Shown here one piece after another: positions 24,836-33,502 of a stretch of DNA of 64,000 nucleotides. Each line of letters begins with the position of its first letter. Positions within the stretch are counted from its first letter, which is position 1. The position numbers and the translations under genes were made by a program. Location of the stretch: assembly GCA_045600205.1 (NCBI GenBank), contig JAZRXM010000014.1:65042-129041 (forward strand), given 5' to 3'. The notes beneath the pieces are model-generated. The model did no database searches and was not told the origin of the DNA. It worked only from the letters and a program-made list of their open reading frames with translations. Source of the DNA: Firm-04 sp045600205 (GTDB taxonomy: Bacteria > Bacillota > Clostridia > Oscillospirales > Ruminococcaceae).

Positions 24836-27022
24836 TCAGACATTTGCAACGACATCACGGACGATCTGTTCCATCTGCTCGCGTTTTTTCAGCATATCTT
24901 TTGCGAGCTGAAGCTGGCAGCGGGCACGCACAAGGTTATGGTCGGCATAATCGGTGCGGAAGTACTTATCGCCGGTGATATAGTCGTTGAGGAAGCGGAC
25001 GCCAAGCTCAATGGTAATGGTAATTGCGCCGAGCGCCATGGTGCTGATTTCGGTCTGCGTGAGGGCGTCAGCGGTTTTGCCGATGAAGCCTTCAGCGAAT
25101 GCGCGGTACTTATCGAGGTCGAGCGCAACTTTGGAGAGGTCCGGCTCATCCTCGCGCGCGGTACTTGCCGCGAAGCGGACAGCGTCGCCGAAGTCGTGCA
25201 TTGCAAGACCGGGCATAACGGTATCGAGGTCGATGACGGTGAGCGGTGCGCCGGTAACGCGGTGGAACAACACGTTGTTGGATTTGGTATCGTTGTGGGT
25301 CACGCGGAGCGGCACCTCGCCGGATTCCTGCAACTTGGTCAATTCCGAGGCGAGTTCTTTCTGTTCACGGATGAACGCGATTTCATCCTGCACGTTTGCG
25401 ACGCGTCCGCAGGTGTCCTCCTCGACCGCCTTGAAGAACGTATCCAAACGTTTTGCGGTATTATGGAAATCAGGGATCGTGGTGTAAAGGCTCTCCGCAT
25501 CGAAGTCGGAAAGCTGGTTCTGGAACTCACCGAAAGCGGCGCCCGCATTGCGCAGGATATCGAGGGACTCGCAGGTATCGTAGCCGATGCCGTCGATGTA
25601 GTTCTCCATGCGCCAGAACGTACCTTTTTCCTCCACGTAGTAGTTGAGCCCGTGAATGGTGCTGTAGAAGTGGAGGGCAGGCTTGTTGATACGGCGGACC
25701 TTGCTGCGCAGGTGTTCGGTGACCTTGCGGATGTTGTTCATGATCTCGACCGGGTTGGTAAATACGTAGGTATTGACTTTTTGCAGAATATACGACTTCG
25801 TGGAGCCGTCCTCCTGACGATAATCCAGCCGATACGTGGTATTGATATTGCCCTGATTGATGGTTTCGTGTGCGATGAAACTGCCTGTCGTATGGAAAAT
25901 GCCGCCGATACGGCTGACCAGTTCTTTTTCCGCAAGGTAGCGGCGATGTTCCTCGCATTGGATATCGAGGAAGCTGCCGGCGATCATCACTTTTTCGATC
26001 TCGCGGCGAGCGTCCAGCAAAATGAGGTCAGCGTCCGCGCCGACTTCGATTCTGCCCTTATTCGGCATATGAATGAGGTCAGCGGGGGTTCTGGTAGCCA
26101 TACGGACCGCGTCCTCAAACGGGATTCCGAAGGAGGCAGCGCGTTTGACACAAGTCCAGAGGGTCGAGGTCGAACCTGCGATGGCGCCGTCCAGGGTACG
26201 GGCAACGCCGTCCTTGACCTCAATTTCCTGACCGCCGAATTCATAAGTGCCGTCGCCCAAGCCCGTAGCGCGCATACTGTCAGAAATGATGACCATGCGC
26301 TCGACGCCGAAGGTTTTATAGAGCAGCTTGACGACAGACGGATGCAGGTGCAGACCGTCCGTGATTGCCTGCACGTAGATATTCTTCTCGCAGGCAGCAC
26401 CGATGGGGCCCGGATTTCTGTGATGAATGGGGGACATCGCGTTGAAGGTATGTGTCAGGCACATTGCACCTGCGTCGATTGCGTCAATACAGGTTGCGTA
26501 GTCTGCCGCGGTATGACCGATAGAAACGACCGCGCCGCACTTTTTGATGAACTCCATGCTGCCTGCCAGTTCAGGGGCGATGGTGACCATTTTCATATCA
26601 GCGAGGCTGTTGAATTCGTCGATATCGGGGTCTTTGATGAACTTTTCGTTCTGAGCGCCCTTATATTTCTTTGCGATGTACGGACCCTCCATGTGGAAAC
26701 CGAGGATCTGAGCGCCGGTGACATTGCGGTTTGCGACGGTCACGCGGCGGATGGAATCGTAGTCCATGGTCATGGTGGTAGGCAGGAACGAAGTGGTTCC
26801 GTTCTGACCGAGGTAGCTGCTGATCTCCTCGAAGTGCGCGTCCATGGTATCATAGCCTGCGCAGCCGTGGGTATGGATATCCACGAGTCCGGGGATGACC
26901 ATTTGTCCATTGCAATCAATGCCCTCTGCGGCGGTACCAGCCGCCTGAATGTCGGTAAACTTTCCGTTTTCGATGGTGATGTCGGAAAGGGTGCCGTCGA
27001 GCATAACATTTTTCAGAATCAT
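24836..27022 (-). CDS. NagA deacetylase fused to NahK-like hexosamine kinase
   Basis: A 728-residue two-enzyme fusion. Residues 1-360 are N-acetylglucosamine-6-phosphate deacetylase: metal ligands H50 and H52 in DIHTHGC, E112 in FHMEGPY, H170 and H191, and catalytic D248 in IISDSM. Residues 370-728 are an aminoglycoside-phosphotransferase-fold kinase most like N-acetylhexosamine 1-kinase: NQGNINTTY, catalytic D578 in THNDTKSNNVL, and metal acids in VIDLDTVM. The first half makes glucosamine-6-P; the second would phosphorylate free GlcNAc or GalNAc at C1. A ROK kinase and an epimerase lie upstream in the same direction, fitting a hexosamine or host-glycan salvage locus. Kinase specificity is inferred. 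Confidence 0.88.
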   Translation of the reverse strand: MILKNVMLDGTLSDITIENGKFTDIQAAGTAAEGIDCNGQMVIPGLVDIHTHGCAGYDTMDAHFEEISSYLGQNGTTSFLPTTMTMDYDSIRRVTVANRNVTGAQILGFHMEGPYIAKKYKGAQNEKFIKDPDIDEFNSLADMKMVTIAPELAGSMEFIKKCGAVVSIGHTAADYATCIDAIDAGAMCLTHTFNAMSPIHHRNPGPIGAACEKNIYVQAITDGLHLHPSVVKLLYKTFGVERMVIISDSMRATGLGDGTYEFGGQEIEVKDGVARTLDGAIAGSTSTLWTCVKRAASFGIPFEDAVRMATRTPADLIHMPNKGRIEVGADADLILLDARREIEKVMIAGSFLDIQCEEHRRYLAEKELVSRIGGIFHTTGSFIAHETINQGNINTTYRLDYRQEDGSTKSYILQKVNTYVFTNPVEIMNNIRKVTEHLRSKVRRINKPALHFYSTIHGLNYYVEEKGTFWRMENYIDGIGYDTCESLDILRNAGAAFGEFQNQLSDFDAESLYTTIPDFHNTAKRLDTFFKAVEEDTCGRVANVQDEIAFIREQKELASELTKLQESGEVPLRVTHNDTKSNNVLFHRVTGAPLTVIDLDTVMPGLAMHDFGDAVRFAASTAREDEPDLSKVALDLDKYRAFAEGFIGKTADALTQTEISTMALGAITITIELGVRFLNDYITGDKYFRTDYADHNLVRARCQLQLAKDMLKKREQMEQIVRDVVANV

Positions 27023-27038
27023 GTTTTGGTAGCCGTTT

Positions 27039-27063
27039 CCGTACAGAGCAGTGTTCTGTACGG
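27039..27063 (-). other. Intercistronic hairpin
   Basis: Perfect 9-bp arms CCGTACAGA and TCTGTACGG with a 7-base loop, between the ROK-type kinase and the NagA fusion, with no U-run. It may stabilise or process the polycistronic mRNA. Confidence 0.5.
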
Positions 27064-27098
27064 CAGTTCCTTTCGTGATAATATTAGCCGCAGATTAC

Positions 27099-28439
27099 TT
27101 ATTTTGCAGCGGGGAGGCTTGCAGCAGCCACTGCCTGACCGACACGGCGGTCCATCTCATCGGGGAGGATGAACTTGACCTGTTCAAACAGTGCAGGGAA
27201 CTCCTGCTTCAGCACATCCTTTGCGCCGTTGATGATCAGGTCGCCGCCCTCGCCCGAGGTGACGCGTCCTGAGATCTGGAGATACTGAATATCGTAGAAA
27301 TCTGCGTAGTTTGCGATCGCGTAGCCGAAGTAAGTACCGATGGTGCGGAAGATATCCTTTGCGCCTTCGTGACCCTGCTCAACGAGTTTCTGAACAGCCT
27401 TGAGCTTTTCGGCGAGTGTGAGGTTCTCGTCGAGGGTGATGCCTGCTTTGGGAGCGAGGCGAATGACGGCATCCTGCGAGAAATACTTGACGCCGCAGCC
27501 GTAGTCGCCTGACCACTCATCGACTGTGGAATCGGGGTTATAGTCCACAGGCACGAATGCGAGTTCATTGTGCCAGCCTGTGACATTGCCGTTTGCGTCA
27601 ACGTAGCCGCCTGCCTGGGAGGTACCCATTGCAATACCGAGTACGCCGTTGACGTCCATATCCATGGAAGCCGCGAGGGCAGCGACGTCGCCGTCATTTG
27701 CGACAGCGTAAGGGACGCCGAGTTCTTCCAGCACATCCACGTAGACATTCTTGCAAGCCTCGCCCTGGGTATCCTTCGGAACTTTCAGGAACAGGTGAGA
27801 AACCATAGCGCGGTTTGCGACGAGAACGCCAGCGGTACTGACGCCGACGGCGTCGAAGCTGGGCATATGTTCAGCCGCCTTGAGGATGGCAGCCTTGATG
27901 TGTTCATGGTGATAGGAAATGTCCTCCGCGAGTTTGGGCAGCCAGACGATCTCCTCAGCCCAGACGGTTTCGCCGTTGACGACCGCAGCGACTTTCATAT
28001 CGCTTCCGCCGGCGTCAAAGCCGACGCGGCAGCCTGCGAGGTTTCTGCCGATGGAAAGGGGTCTGACCTGATTCTGCGGCATATCTTTCAGTTCACGTTC
28101 CTCGACGACGAATTCGCGTTCATAGGTCGTGCTCCAGAAATCGACATCGAAAGCGCGCAAACCTGTTCTGGTGTAGGCATCGCGGATATAACAAAAAACG
28201 TCGTGATCGCCTGACAGCATAACTTTCCAGCCGCCTGCGCACCAGAGAATCGTCTTGATGAGGCGTTCTGCGTAGAGGCAGTTTTTCTGGAAATCATCGC
28301 CGAGCAGGGTATCACGACGGTAAACCAGACCGTCCTCACGCTCAACGGCGATGGAGAAGGGTCTGGTGGCATCTTTGAGGAAGTCGCGGTTGAAATAGAC
28401 AGCAGGAACGAAATTTTCGTCAAGAATTGGTTTCAGCAT
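27099..28439 (-). CDS. ROK-like sugar kinase with N-terminal extension
   Basis: A 446-residue protein with an ASKHA/ROK kinase core. Phosphate-1 loop GFDAGGSDMKVAAVVNG is near residue 147. GVSTAGVL, then ANDGDVAALAASM (catalytic aspartate) and GIAMGTSQAGGYVD follow. A region of about 140 residues before the core, rich in aromatics, is not part of standard ROK glucokinases. The classical ROK zinc cysteine cluster is not visible. Lying next to the NagA-NahK fusion, it probably phosphorylates N-acetylglucosamine or a related amino sugar at C6, feeding NagA; the substrate is inferred. Start at 28439 (MLKPILDE). Confidence 0.8.
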   Translation of the reverse strand: MLKPILDENFVPAVYFNRDFLKDATRPFSIAVEREDGLVYRRDTLLGDDFQKNCLYAERLIKTILWCAGGWKVMLSGDHDVFCYIRDAYTRTGLRAFDVDFWSTTYEREFVVEERELKDMPQNQVRPLSIGRNLAGCRVGFDAGGSDMKVAAVVNGETVWAEEIVWLPKLAEDISYHHEHIKAAILKAAEHMPSFDAVGVSTAGVLVANRAMVSHLFLKVPKDTQGEACKNVYVDVLEELGVPYAVANDGDVAALAASMDMDVNGVLGIAMGTSQAGGYVDANGNVTGWHNELAFVPVDYNPDSTVDEWSGDYGCGVKYFSQDAVIRLAPKAGITLDENLTLAEKLKAVQKLVEQGHEGAKDIFRTIGTYFGYAIANYADFYDIQYLQISGRVTSGEGGDLIINGAKDVLKQEFPALFEQVKFILPDEMDRRVGQAVAAASLPAAK

Positions 28440-28496
28440 CGGGTTACAAATCCTTTCAAAAGTAATGGGTACAAAAAATATCCATAGGCGCACACA

Positions 28497-28526
28497 GGCA
28501 AGCGTCAGATCACTCTTTCGCTTGCC
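28497..28526. other. Hairpin between epimerase and ROK-type kinase genes
   Basis: GGCAAGCG and CGCTTGCC arms with a 14-base loop. The T-run lies on the plus strand (CTTTTT), so in the direction of the operon it is not a terminator. It may separate mRNA segments. Confidence 0.45.
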
Positions 28527-28539
28527 TTTTTACGCGTAT

Positions 28540-29487
28540 TTACTTTGTATTTCCGATATTCCAGCGGAACGGGCAAAGCCGTGAAGCCTTGGTGATATCG
28601 AACATAAAGTTCTTATCGAGGGATTCCATATCCAGATAGCGGTAGTCGTTTTTGGCGGCAGTATCGCCGAACAGCTTGGTTTTGAGGGCGACCGCAGTAC
28701 TGGAACGCTGCAGCACCACGCCGAGGCGGTGATTGGTTTTCATGAACGTAATGATTTCCGAAGCCATGATCAGGCTTGAATCCGCGACATTGTAAAGTCC
28801 CGTAAAGGAGAGGTCATCCGCCTGTCGCAGGAACGCGATGATAAAATCGGAAACATTGTGGATGCAGCATAAGTGGAACCCGTACTCACCTGTCCGGAAA
28901 ACGAACAGTGTCTTATCCTTGGGGTCAGTAATGCGGGACAGCAGGTTCGGGGTAAAGTTGAGGGAATACACAGGCGGGATTCGCATAATGCAGCGGATCA
29001 TGGTTTTGGTTGCTCTGGTATCCAAACCGAAAGCGTGTTCCGCGTCTGATTTCAATTTTGCGTAATTGGAAATTGGTTTTTCCGCATCATTTTCGCGTAC
29101 AGGCTCGCGGGAATCAGGCTGTTTATAGATTTGAGTCGTACTGACGAGGATAAACTTTTTGACTTCCTTGCCGATTGCGAGTTTATACAGGAATTTGTCG
29201 CAAGCAGCGGACAGATCCATCTGAGCTTTTTCGACGATCGGACCGAAATCGTTATCCACGGTACAAGCAAGGTGAACAACGTAGTCGATTTCGAACTCAT
29301 CGAAGATATCGGCATATTTTCCCTTTTCGTTTGGTGCAGCCTGTCGGAAGATATAATTTTCTTTGCCTTCGTTATAGCCGCTCGGCTCTGTATCCACGGA
29401 AATGACAGTGTTTCCTTTTTTCAAAAGACCGGAAACAATATGTTCTCCCATAATGCCGCAGCCGCCTGTTACCAGTATCATAGCCAT
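28540..29487 (-). CDS. NAD-dependent epimerase/dehydratase (GalE-like SDR)
   Basis: A 315-residue extended short-chain dehydrogenase. Rossmann motif LVTGGCGIMGEHI at the N-terminus, acidic D in VISVDTEPSG choosing NAD, active site S/T in LVSTTQIY, and YxxxK as NYAKLK near residue 140. First gene of the hexosamine locus, so a role as UDP- or sugar-phosphate 4-epimerase for GalNAc/GlcNAc conversion is plausible but not shown. GGGAGG lies eight bases before the ATG. Confidence 0.85.
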   Translation of the reverse strand: MAMILVTGGCGIMGEHIVSGLLKKGNTVISVDTEPSGYNEGKENYIFRQAAPNEKGKYADIFDEFEIDYVVHLACTVDNDFGPIVEKAQMDLSAACDKFLYKLAIGKEVKKFILVSTTQIYKQPDSREPVRENDAEKPISNYAKLKSDAEHAFGLDTRATKTMIRCIMRIPPVYSLNFTPNLLSRITDPKDKTLFVFRTGEYGFHLCCIHNVSDFIIAFLRQADDLSFTGLYNVADSSLIMASEIITFMKTNHRLGVVLQRSSTAVALKTKLFGDTAAKNDYRYLDMESLDKNFMFDITKASRLCPFRWNIGNTK

Positions 29488-29577
29488 AATTCGCGCCTCC
29501 CTTTCTGCGTTTTTCTTTCACCATCCGTAGTACATCTGTATCTATGTTTCGAACTAACAATTTATGATGTTAACTAT

Positions 29578-29606
29578 ATTATATCATAGCTTCGCATGAA
29601 ATGCAA
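29578..29606 (-). promoter_or_regulatory. Promoter of the hexosamine locus
   Basis: Minus strand: TTGCAT, 17 bp, TATAAT. Just downstream is an imperfect inverted repeat (TTAACA, 8 bases, TTGTTAG) across the expected start point, a possible repressor site. Confidence 0.75.
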
Positions 29607-29715
29607 GCAGTCCGCAGGATTTTGCCTAAGATTTTCACTTTATGACAAAAACGCAGACTGATACTTGTCACAATGTACAAAACCGAGCATTTTTCCTTGG
29701 AAGATTCTGTTTCCT

Positions 29716-30168
29716 CTATTTTCGGATGCGTTCAAAAAACGATTGCATGAGGTCGGCGCATTCGTATTCGAGCAATCCCTCGGTCACTTTTGGTCTGTGG
29801 CCGTAGGCGTGGTCAAAGAGTCTGTCCACGGAAACGACGGCACCGCCCTCCGCGTTATACGCACCAAACACGACGCGGTCGAGCCTTGCATTGACTGCTG
29901 CGCCGGCGCACATCGGGCAAGGTTCCAGCGTAACGTACAGAATGCAGCCGCTCAGCCGCCATGTACCGAGTGTGCGGGCAGCCTCCTCCATTGCGAGGAT
30001 CTCGGCGTGTGCAGTCGGAGAGGCATCAGCCTCTCTGCGGTTTCTGCCTTTCCCGATGATTTCGCCGGTATCGCGGCGCACCACCACTGCTCCGACGGGG
30101 ATTTCGCCGGCGTCAGCGGCATCTTTTGCAAGGGCGATCGCCTCGCGCATATAGTCAAAATCGTCCAT
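29716..30168 (-). CDS. tadA: tRNA-specific adenosine deaminase TadA
   Basis: Converts adenosine 34 to inosine in tRNA-Arg, and also groups with free-base deaminases. Zinc motifs are intact: HAEILAMEEA (ligand and catalytic glutamate) and PCPMCAGA. FGAYNAEGGAV and a C-terminal MQSFFERIRK are typical. Length of 150 residues from ATG 30168, which is one base beyond the stop of the CPBP-like gene, so translation is coupled. An upstream TTG in frame is rejected. Confidence 0.95.
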   Translation of the reverse strand: MDDFDYMREAIALAKDAADAGEIPVGAVVVRRDTGEIIGKGRNRREADASPTAHAEILAMEEAARTLGTWRLSGCILYVTLEPCPMCAGAAVNARLDRVVFGAYNAEGGAVVSVDRLFDHAYGHRPKVTEGLLEYECADLMQSFFERIRK

Positions 30169-30169
30169 C

Positions 30170-31288
30170 TCAGTAAAACATCTCCACAATCATCAGCAAA
30201 ATTGAAATACAGATCCAAGGCAGCATAGAAACGGTTTCCGCAAACGCAAGAATTTTCATATCGCTTGGCAGATAGCTGCCTTTGTTGGAGATGGAGCGGG
30301 TTTTGTTGCGCAGCAGACAGTAGCTTGCGCAGCCGATGAGAACGGTCAGTGCCATGATGATCAAAAAGCGTTGGAGCGACATCGTAGCACCCTCGCCATA
30401 AACGAGAACCAGTCTGGAGTAGGTCAACGCGGAGTAAATGATGCGCAGAACGACGCATTTGATGATTGAGCCGCCTTTGATAAGCAGATAGCTTGCGCCC
30501 AGCCCGACGCAGAATTCGCCGATACGTTCAGGCAGACTATTGGGCAGTAAAAAAGCAATGGATGCAATTGCAAAAACGGCAAAGCGGTCGCCAAACTGTC
30601 TGAGAACGGGCAGCATCAGACCGCGGAACAGCAGTTCGTTCATCAGAGAGATGACGAACACATCAAACAGAGCGTATGCCACGACCGCGGCAGCATTTTT
30701 ATAATCAAACATTTTATCCGCGAGTGTTCTGCCGTCTCCTGTTGCGGAATCCACCATGCAGTAGACGCAGGCAGCCGCCATTGCAAGCCCGACCGCCAGC
30801 AAAATTTCGGGGATGCCGCCCGCATGGGAGGGCACTCTGACGGAGCGGGGCAGTTTGAATCTTCCCTGTATGATGAGGTAAGTCGTACCGAATTTGAGGA
30901 TTGCGACGAGTGCGCGGGTCAGCATGACGCTCCATTGGCTGCCGTTCATACCAAACGAGAGAAAATCGAGGTGAATGTCCACTCCGATGCTCTGCATGAG
31001 CCAGAGCATGAGCAAACCGCCGACCATTTCGCAGACGAGGAAAATGAGCAAAGACATTCCGATGATTTCGCTGACGCGTGTCAGAACGGTACGTTCCGCA
31101 GCGATGGGTGTCAGTTTGGTTTCGCCTTTGCCCTCGACGAACATCTGCTCGTGGGGGTCATCCGTGTAGCGATACACATAGGGGGATTGGGTATTCTGAC
31201 GCCAGTTGCGGTAATCCAGATTATATTCTTCATTTTCCGAATCATATTTAAAATCAGAAACAACGTCAATTTGTTCTTTTAGGAACAT
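30170..31288 (-). CDS. CPBP/CAAX-protease-fold membrane protein, catalytic residues lost
   Basis: A 372-residue polytopic membrane protein with a soluble N-terminus of about 70 residues and roughly seven or eight membrane segments. The C-terminal half follows the CPBP pattern: MNELLFRGLMLPVLRQFG, then FLLPNSLPERIGEFCVGLGAS, then GGSIIKCVVLRIIYS. In active members these positions read EExxxR, FxxxH and HxxxN. Here the first glutamate is Asn, the first histidine is Asn and the second is Arg. It is therefore probably a non-proteolytic relative. The start is the second ATG (31288), seven bases after AAAGGGGG. It is coupled to tadA. Confidence 0.8.
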   Translation of the reverse strand: MFLKEQIDVVSDFKYDSENEEYNLDYRNWRQNTQSPYVYRYTDDPHEQMFVEGKGETKLTPIAAERTVLTRVSEIIGMSLLIFLVCEMVGGLLMLWLMQSIGVDIHLDFLSFGMNGSQWSVMLTRALVAILKFGTTYLIIQGRFKLPRSVRVPSHAGGIPEILLAVGLAMAAACVYCMVDSATGDGRTLADKMFDYKNAAAVVAYALFDVFVISLMNELLFRGLMLPVLRQFGDRFAVFAIASIAFLLPNSLPERIGEFCVGLGASYLLIKGGSIIKCVVLRIIYSALTYSRLVLVYGEGATMSLQRFLIIMALTVLIGCASYCLLRNKTRSISNKGSYLPSDMKILAFAETVSMLPWICISILLMIVEMFY

Positions 31289-31394
31289 AGGCATCCCCCT
31301 TTCATCAAGATTCTGCTATTATTTTACCAAACGCGGCGGCAAAATAATGGCATATTTTGTAAACAAACCGTGAACGTACTATGAACGCCATAAT

Positions 31395-31436
31395 AATTTT
31401 CCGCTCTGAGCGATTGGATGCTCAGAGCGGAAAATT
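31395..31436. terminator. Long perfect hairpin after the GH5 gene
   Basis: A 17-bp perfect stem (31395-31411 with 31420-31436) and 8-base loop. A/T-rich stem ends give U-rich tails in both directions. It separates the GH5 gene from the CPBP gene. Confidence 0.75.
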
Positions 31437-31543
31437 CTCTCAATATACGAAAAACGAATGCAGTTTGTCGGAAAAAGGATGGGGCGAGCCCTTGGGGAGG
31501 GTTTTGTGCAGTGCGCCATGCTTCATGCGCCGCAGAGTCAGCA

Positions 31544-33295
31544 TTATCCCCTGTTTGCGGCACCGCGGAGCAGAGCCGCCATGATTTCGGGGAATTGAAT
31601 CTGGCAGGTGCCGCGGTTGAGCAGACCGAAGTTTTCGCCGTTGCCGTTGAAGGCGTTGTTATCCCACCAGATGCAGGGGATGCCGTAAGCGTCAGCGGTC
31701 TTGACGTAGTATTCCGCCCATTTTGCGCGGGTCGATTCGTTGTTTTTGTTGAGCGCACCGAATTCGCCGATGATAACAGGAACGCCCTTGTCGATGAACT
31801 TGGATTTCAGCAGCTTAAAGTTTGCAACGATGTCGTAGCTGCCGGAATTCTCGTCCCATTCGGCCGTACCGGCGGTATTGAGCGCGAAATTGTAGGGTGC
31901 GTAAGCGTGTGCGGAAACGATGAGGTGGTCATCGTCAGGGAGAACGATATCATTCAGAACAGCCTCCATAGGGGATGCGCCGTGACCGGGCATCATAACG
32001 AAACGCTTTTCGTTGTTGCCGCCGGTTGCGCGAATGGCAGAAAGGGCGGTAGCATTCATGGTATTGATGCACTGACGGGCTTCGGCGTCACCGCCTGACC
32101 ATTCGGTTTCATCGCCGACCAGACGCGGTTCGTTGAGGGTTTCGAAAATGAGGTGTGCGTCGTAGTCCTTGAAGCGGTTTGCGATCTGTGTCCACAGGGA
32201 TTTGAGTTTTGCGCATTCAGAATCCATGAGATTTTTGCGGGGTCTTTGCCAGTCAGTATCGTGGTGCGAGTTGAGGATGCAGTACATTCCGCTGTCAATG
32301 ACGTAATCGACGACTTCCTGTACGCGGTTCATCCATTCGTCGCTGACATTGTTCTGAGCATCCATTTTCTGCCCCCATGAAACGGGGACGCGCACGGTAT
32401 TGAAGCCGGCATCCTTAACGGCAGTGATCATAGCCTTTGTGGTATAGGGGCAGCCCCAGCAGGTTTCGAAGTCGTAGATACTCTTGGCGTATTCCGAAGT
32501 TGCATCGAGGGTATTACCGAGGTTCCAGCCGAGTTTGATATTGGAAACAAACTCCATGGCAGTCTGATTGAATCCGTCGGGATCGTCGGAAGGATCGGAA
32601 CTTTTTTGGATAATTGCGGCTTTCAGCAGCACGAGATCTCTTGCATCGAGCGTCCCGGATTTGTCCATATCGCCGTTTGCGGGATTCTGGAATTCCTTTC
32701 CCTGCGTTAAAAACGCGCTGAGAACGACGGCATCCGCAACGGAAACGGTCTTATCGAGGTTGCAGTCGCCGAGTCTGGTGACCGAGCCGAAAGTACTTGC
32801 GCCTTTGGTCTTGAAGCCGACGGCATCGACGGTAAAGGTATCAATGTCGCCCCACCAGTTCTGGATTGTGAATTGATCGGGCATTGCAGGTTCTTCAGGG
32901 ATATCGAAGATCACGGTACCCTTGCCCTCGGACACGATGACGGAATCGGAATACCAGTCATACTCGCCGAATCCGGGCGCGTAGTATCCGATCGCGGGCA
33001 TGACTTTCTTGCCAGCCTCGCCGGTGTAGCTGATCCAGAGTTCGGTAATGGTATCGGTACCTTTTACACCGATTTCCGAGCAGCTCAGGTCGATGCTGGA
33101 AGCGATGCCGTTGGATTCGGCGGCATCCGAGGTGGTGACCTTTTTCCCGACCTGACAGACGTACTGACACTCTGAGATGTCATTGCCTGTGAAGCGTCCA
33201 TCCGCGGAAGCAGTGATGCCCGAGAGGGGTGTGACGAGTATGGTCATTGCAGCAGCGATTCCGCCGATACGGCAGTAATTTTGCAATTTCTTCAT
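31544..33295 (-). CDS. GH5 endoglucanase with N-terminal CBM-like domain and internal dockerin
   Basis: Secreted cellulosomal enzyme of 583 residues. Signal peptide about 1-31 (AAAMTILVTPLSGITASA). Residues 35-165 form a beta-rich, carbohydrate-binding-like module (WISYTGEAGKKV, NWWGDIDTFTVDAVGF) that I cannot place in a family. A dockerin follows at about 175-230 with loops GDCNLDKTVSVADAV and GDMDKSGTLDARDL, so it is internal rather than C-terminal. The GH5 barrel spans 240-580: acid/base E389 in FETLNEPRL, nucleophile E511 in VIIGEFGALN, with HHDTDW and SAHAYAPYNF typical of subfamily 4. It probably cuts beta-1,4-glucan or xyloglucan. GGAGG precedes the ATG. Confidence 0.92.
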   Translation of the reverse strand: MKKLQNYCRIGGIAAAMTILVTPLSGITASADGRFTGNDISECQYVCQVGKKVTTSDAAESNGIASSIDLSCSEIGVKGTDTITELWISYTGEAGKKVMPAIGYYAPGFGEYDWYSDSVIVSEGKGTVIFDIPEEPAMPDQFTIQNWWGDIDTFTVDAVGFKTKGASTFGSVTRLGDCNLDKTVSVADAVVLSAFLTQGKEFQNPANGDMDKSGTLDARDLVLLKAAIIQKSSDPSDDPDGFNQTAMEFVSNIKLGWNLGNTLDATSEYAKSIYDFETCWGCPYTTKAMITAVKDAGFNTVRVPVSWGQKMDAQNNVSDEWMNRVQEVVDYVIDSGMYCILNSHHDTDWQRPRKNLMDSECAKLKSLWTQIANRFKDYDAHLIFETLNEPRLVGDETEWSGGDAEARQCINTMNATALSAIRATGGNNEKRFVMMPGHGASPMEAVLNDIVLPDDDHLIVSAHAYAPYNFALNTAGTAEWDENSGSYDIVANFKLLKSKFIDKGVPVIIGEFGALNKNNESTRAKWAEYYVKTADAYGIPCIWWDNNAFNGNGENFGLLNRGTCQIQFPEIMAALLRGAANRG

Positions 33296-33345
33296 AAAAA
33301 CAACCTCCTTGTCATAAAACTGAGATACCGGTCGTATCTGCTTTG

Positions 33346-33408
33346 ATTATAGCGCGTATTTGGCAATATGAAAATGGAGTATTTTGCAGTTTTGTATAAT
33401 ATTATTGC
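33346..33408 (-). promoter_or_regulatory. Promoter and GCAAT-type sites before the GH5 gene
   Basis: Minus strand: TATAAT at 33351-33346 with a poor -35 (TTTTCA). Eight bases upstream of the -35 lies GCAAA (33387-33383), and GCAAT (33408-33404) is exactly 21 bp further. The weak -35 and phased sites suggest activator control. Confidence 0.5.
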
Positions 33409-33427
33409 TCCATTCGGCGAAAACACA

Positions 33428-33466
33428 AAAACCGCACAGTGCCATAAATTTACACTGTGCGGTTTT
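33428..33466. terminator. Bidirectional terminator after yihY
   Basis: AAAACCGCACAGTG pairs perfectly with CACTGTGCGGTTTT (14 bp, 11-base loop), with U-runs both ways. Confidence 0.85.
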
Positions 33467-33502
33467 CGGAAATTTAAGTCAGTTAAGTAACGGAGAAATC
33501 AA

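Noticed and set aside
24938..27172. 744-codon plus-strand frame opposite the NagA fusion
   Set aside because: Both enzyme domains on the minus strand are complete; no start signal or family on the plus strand.
28497..28526. Terminator inside the hexosamine operon
   Set aside because: The U-run is on the strand opposite to transcription, so it would not stop the operon's mRNA.
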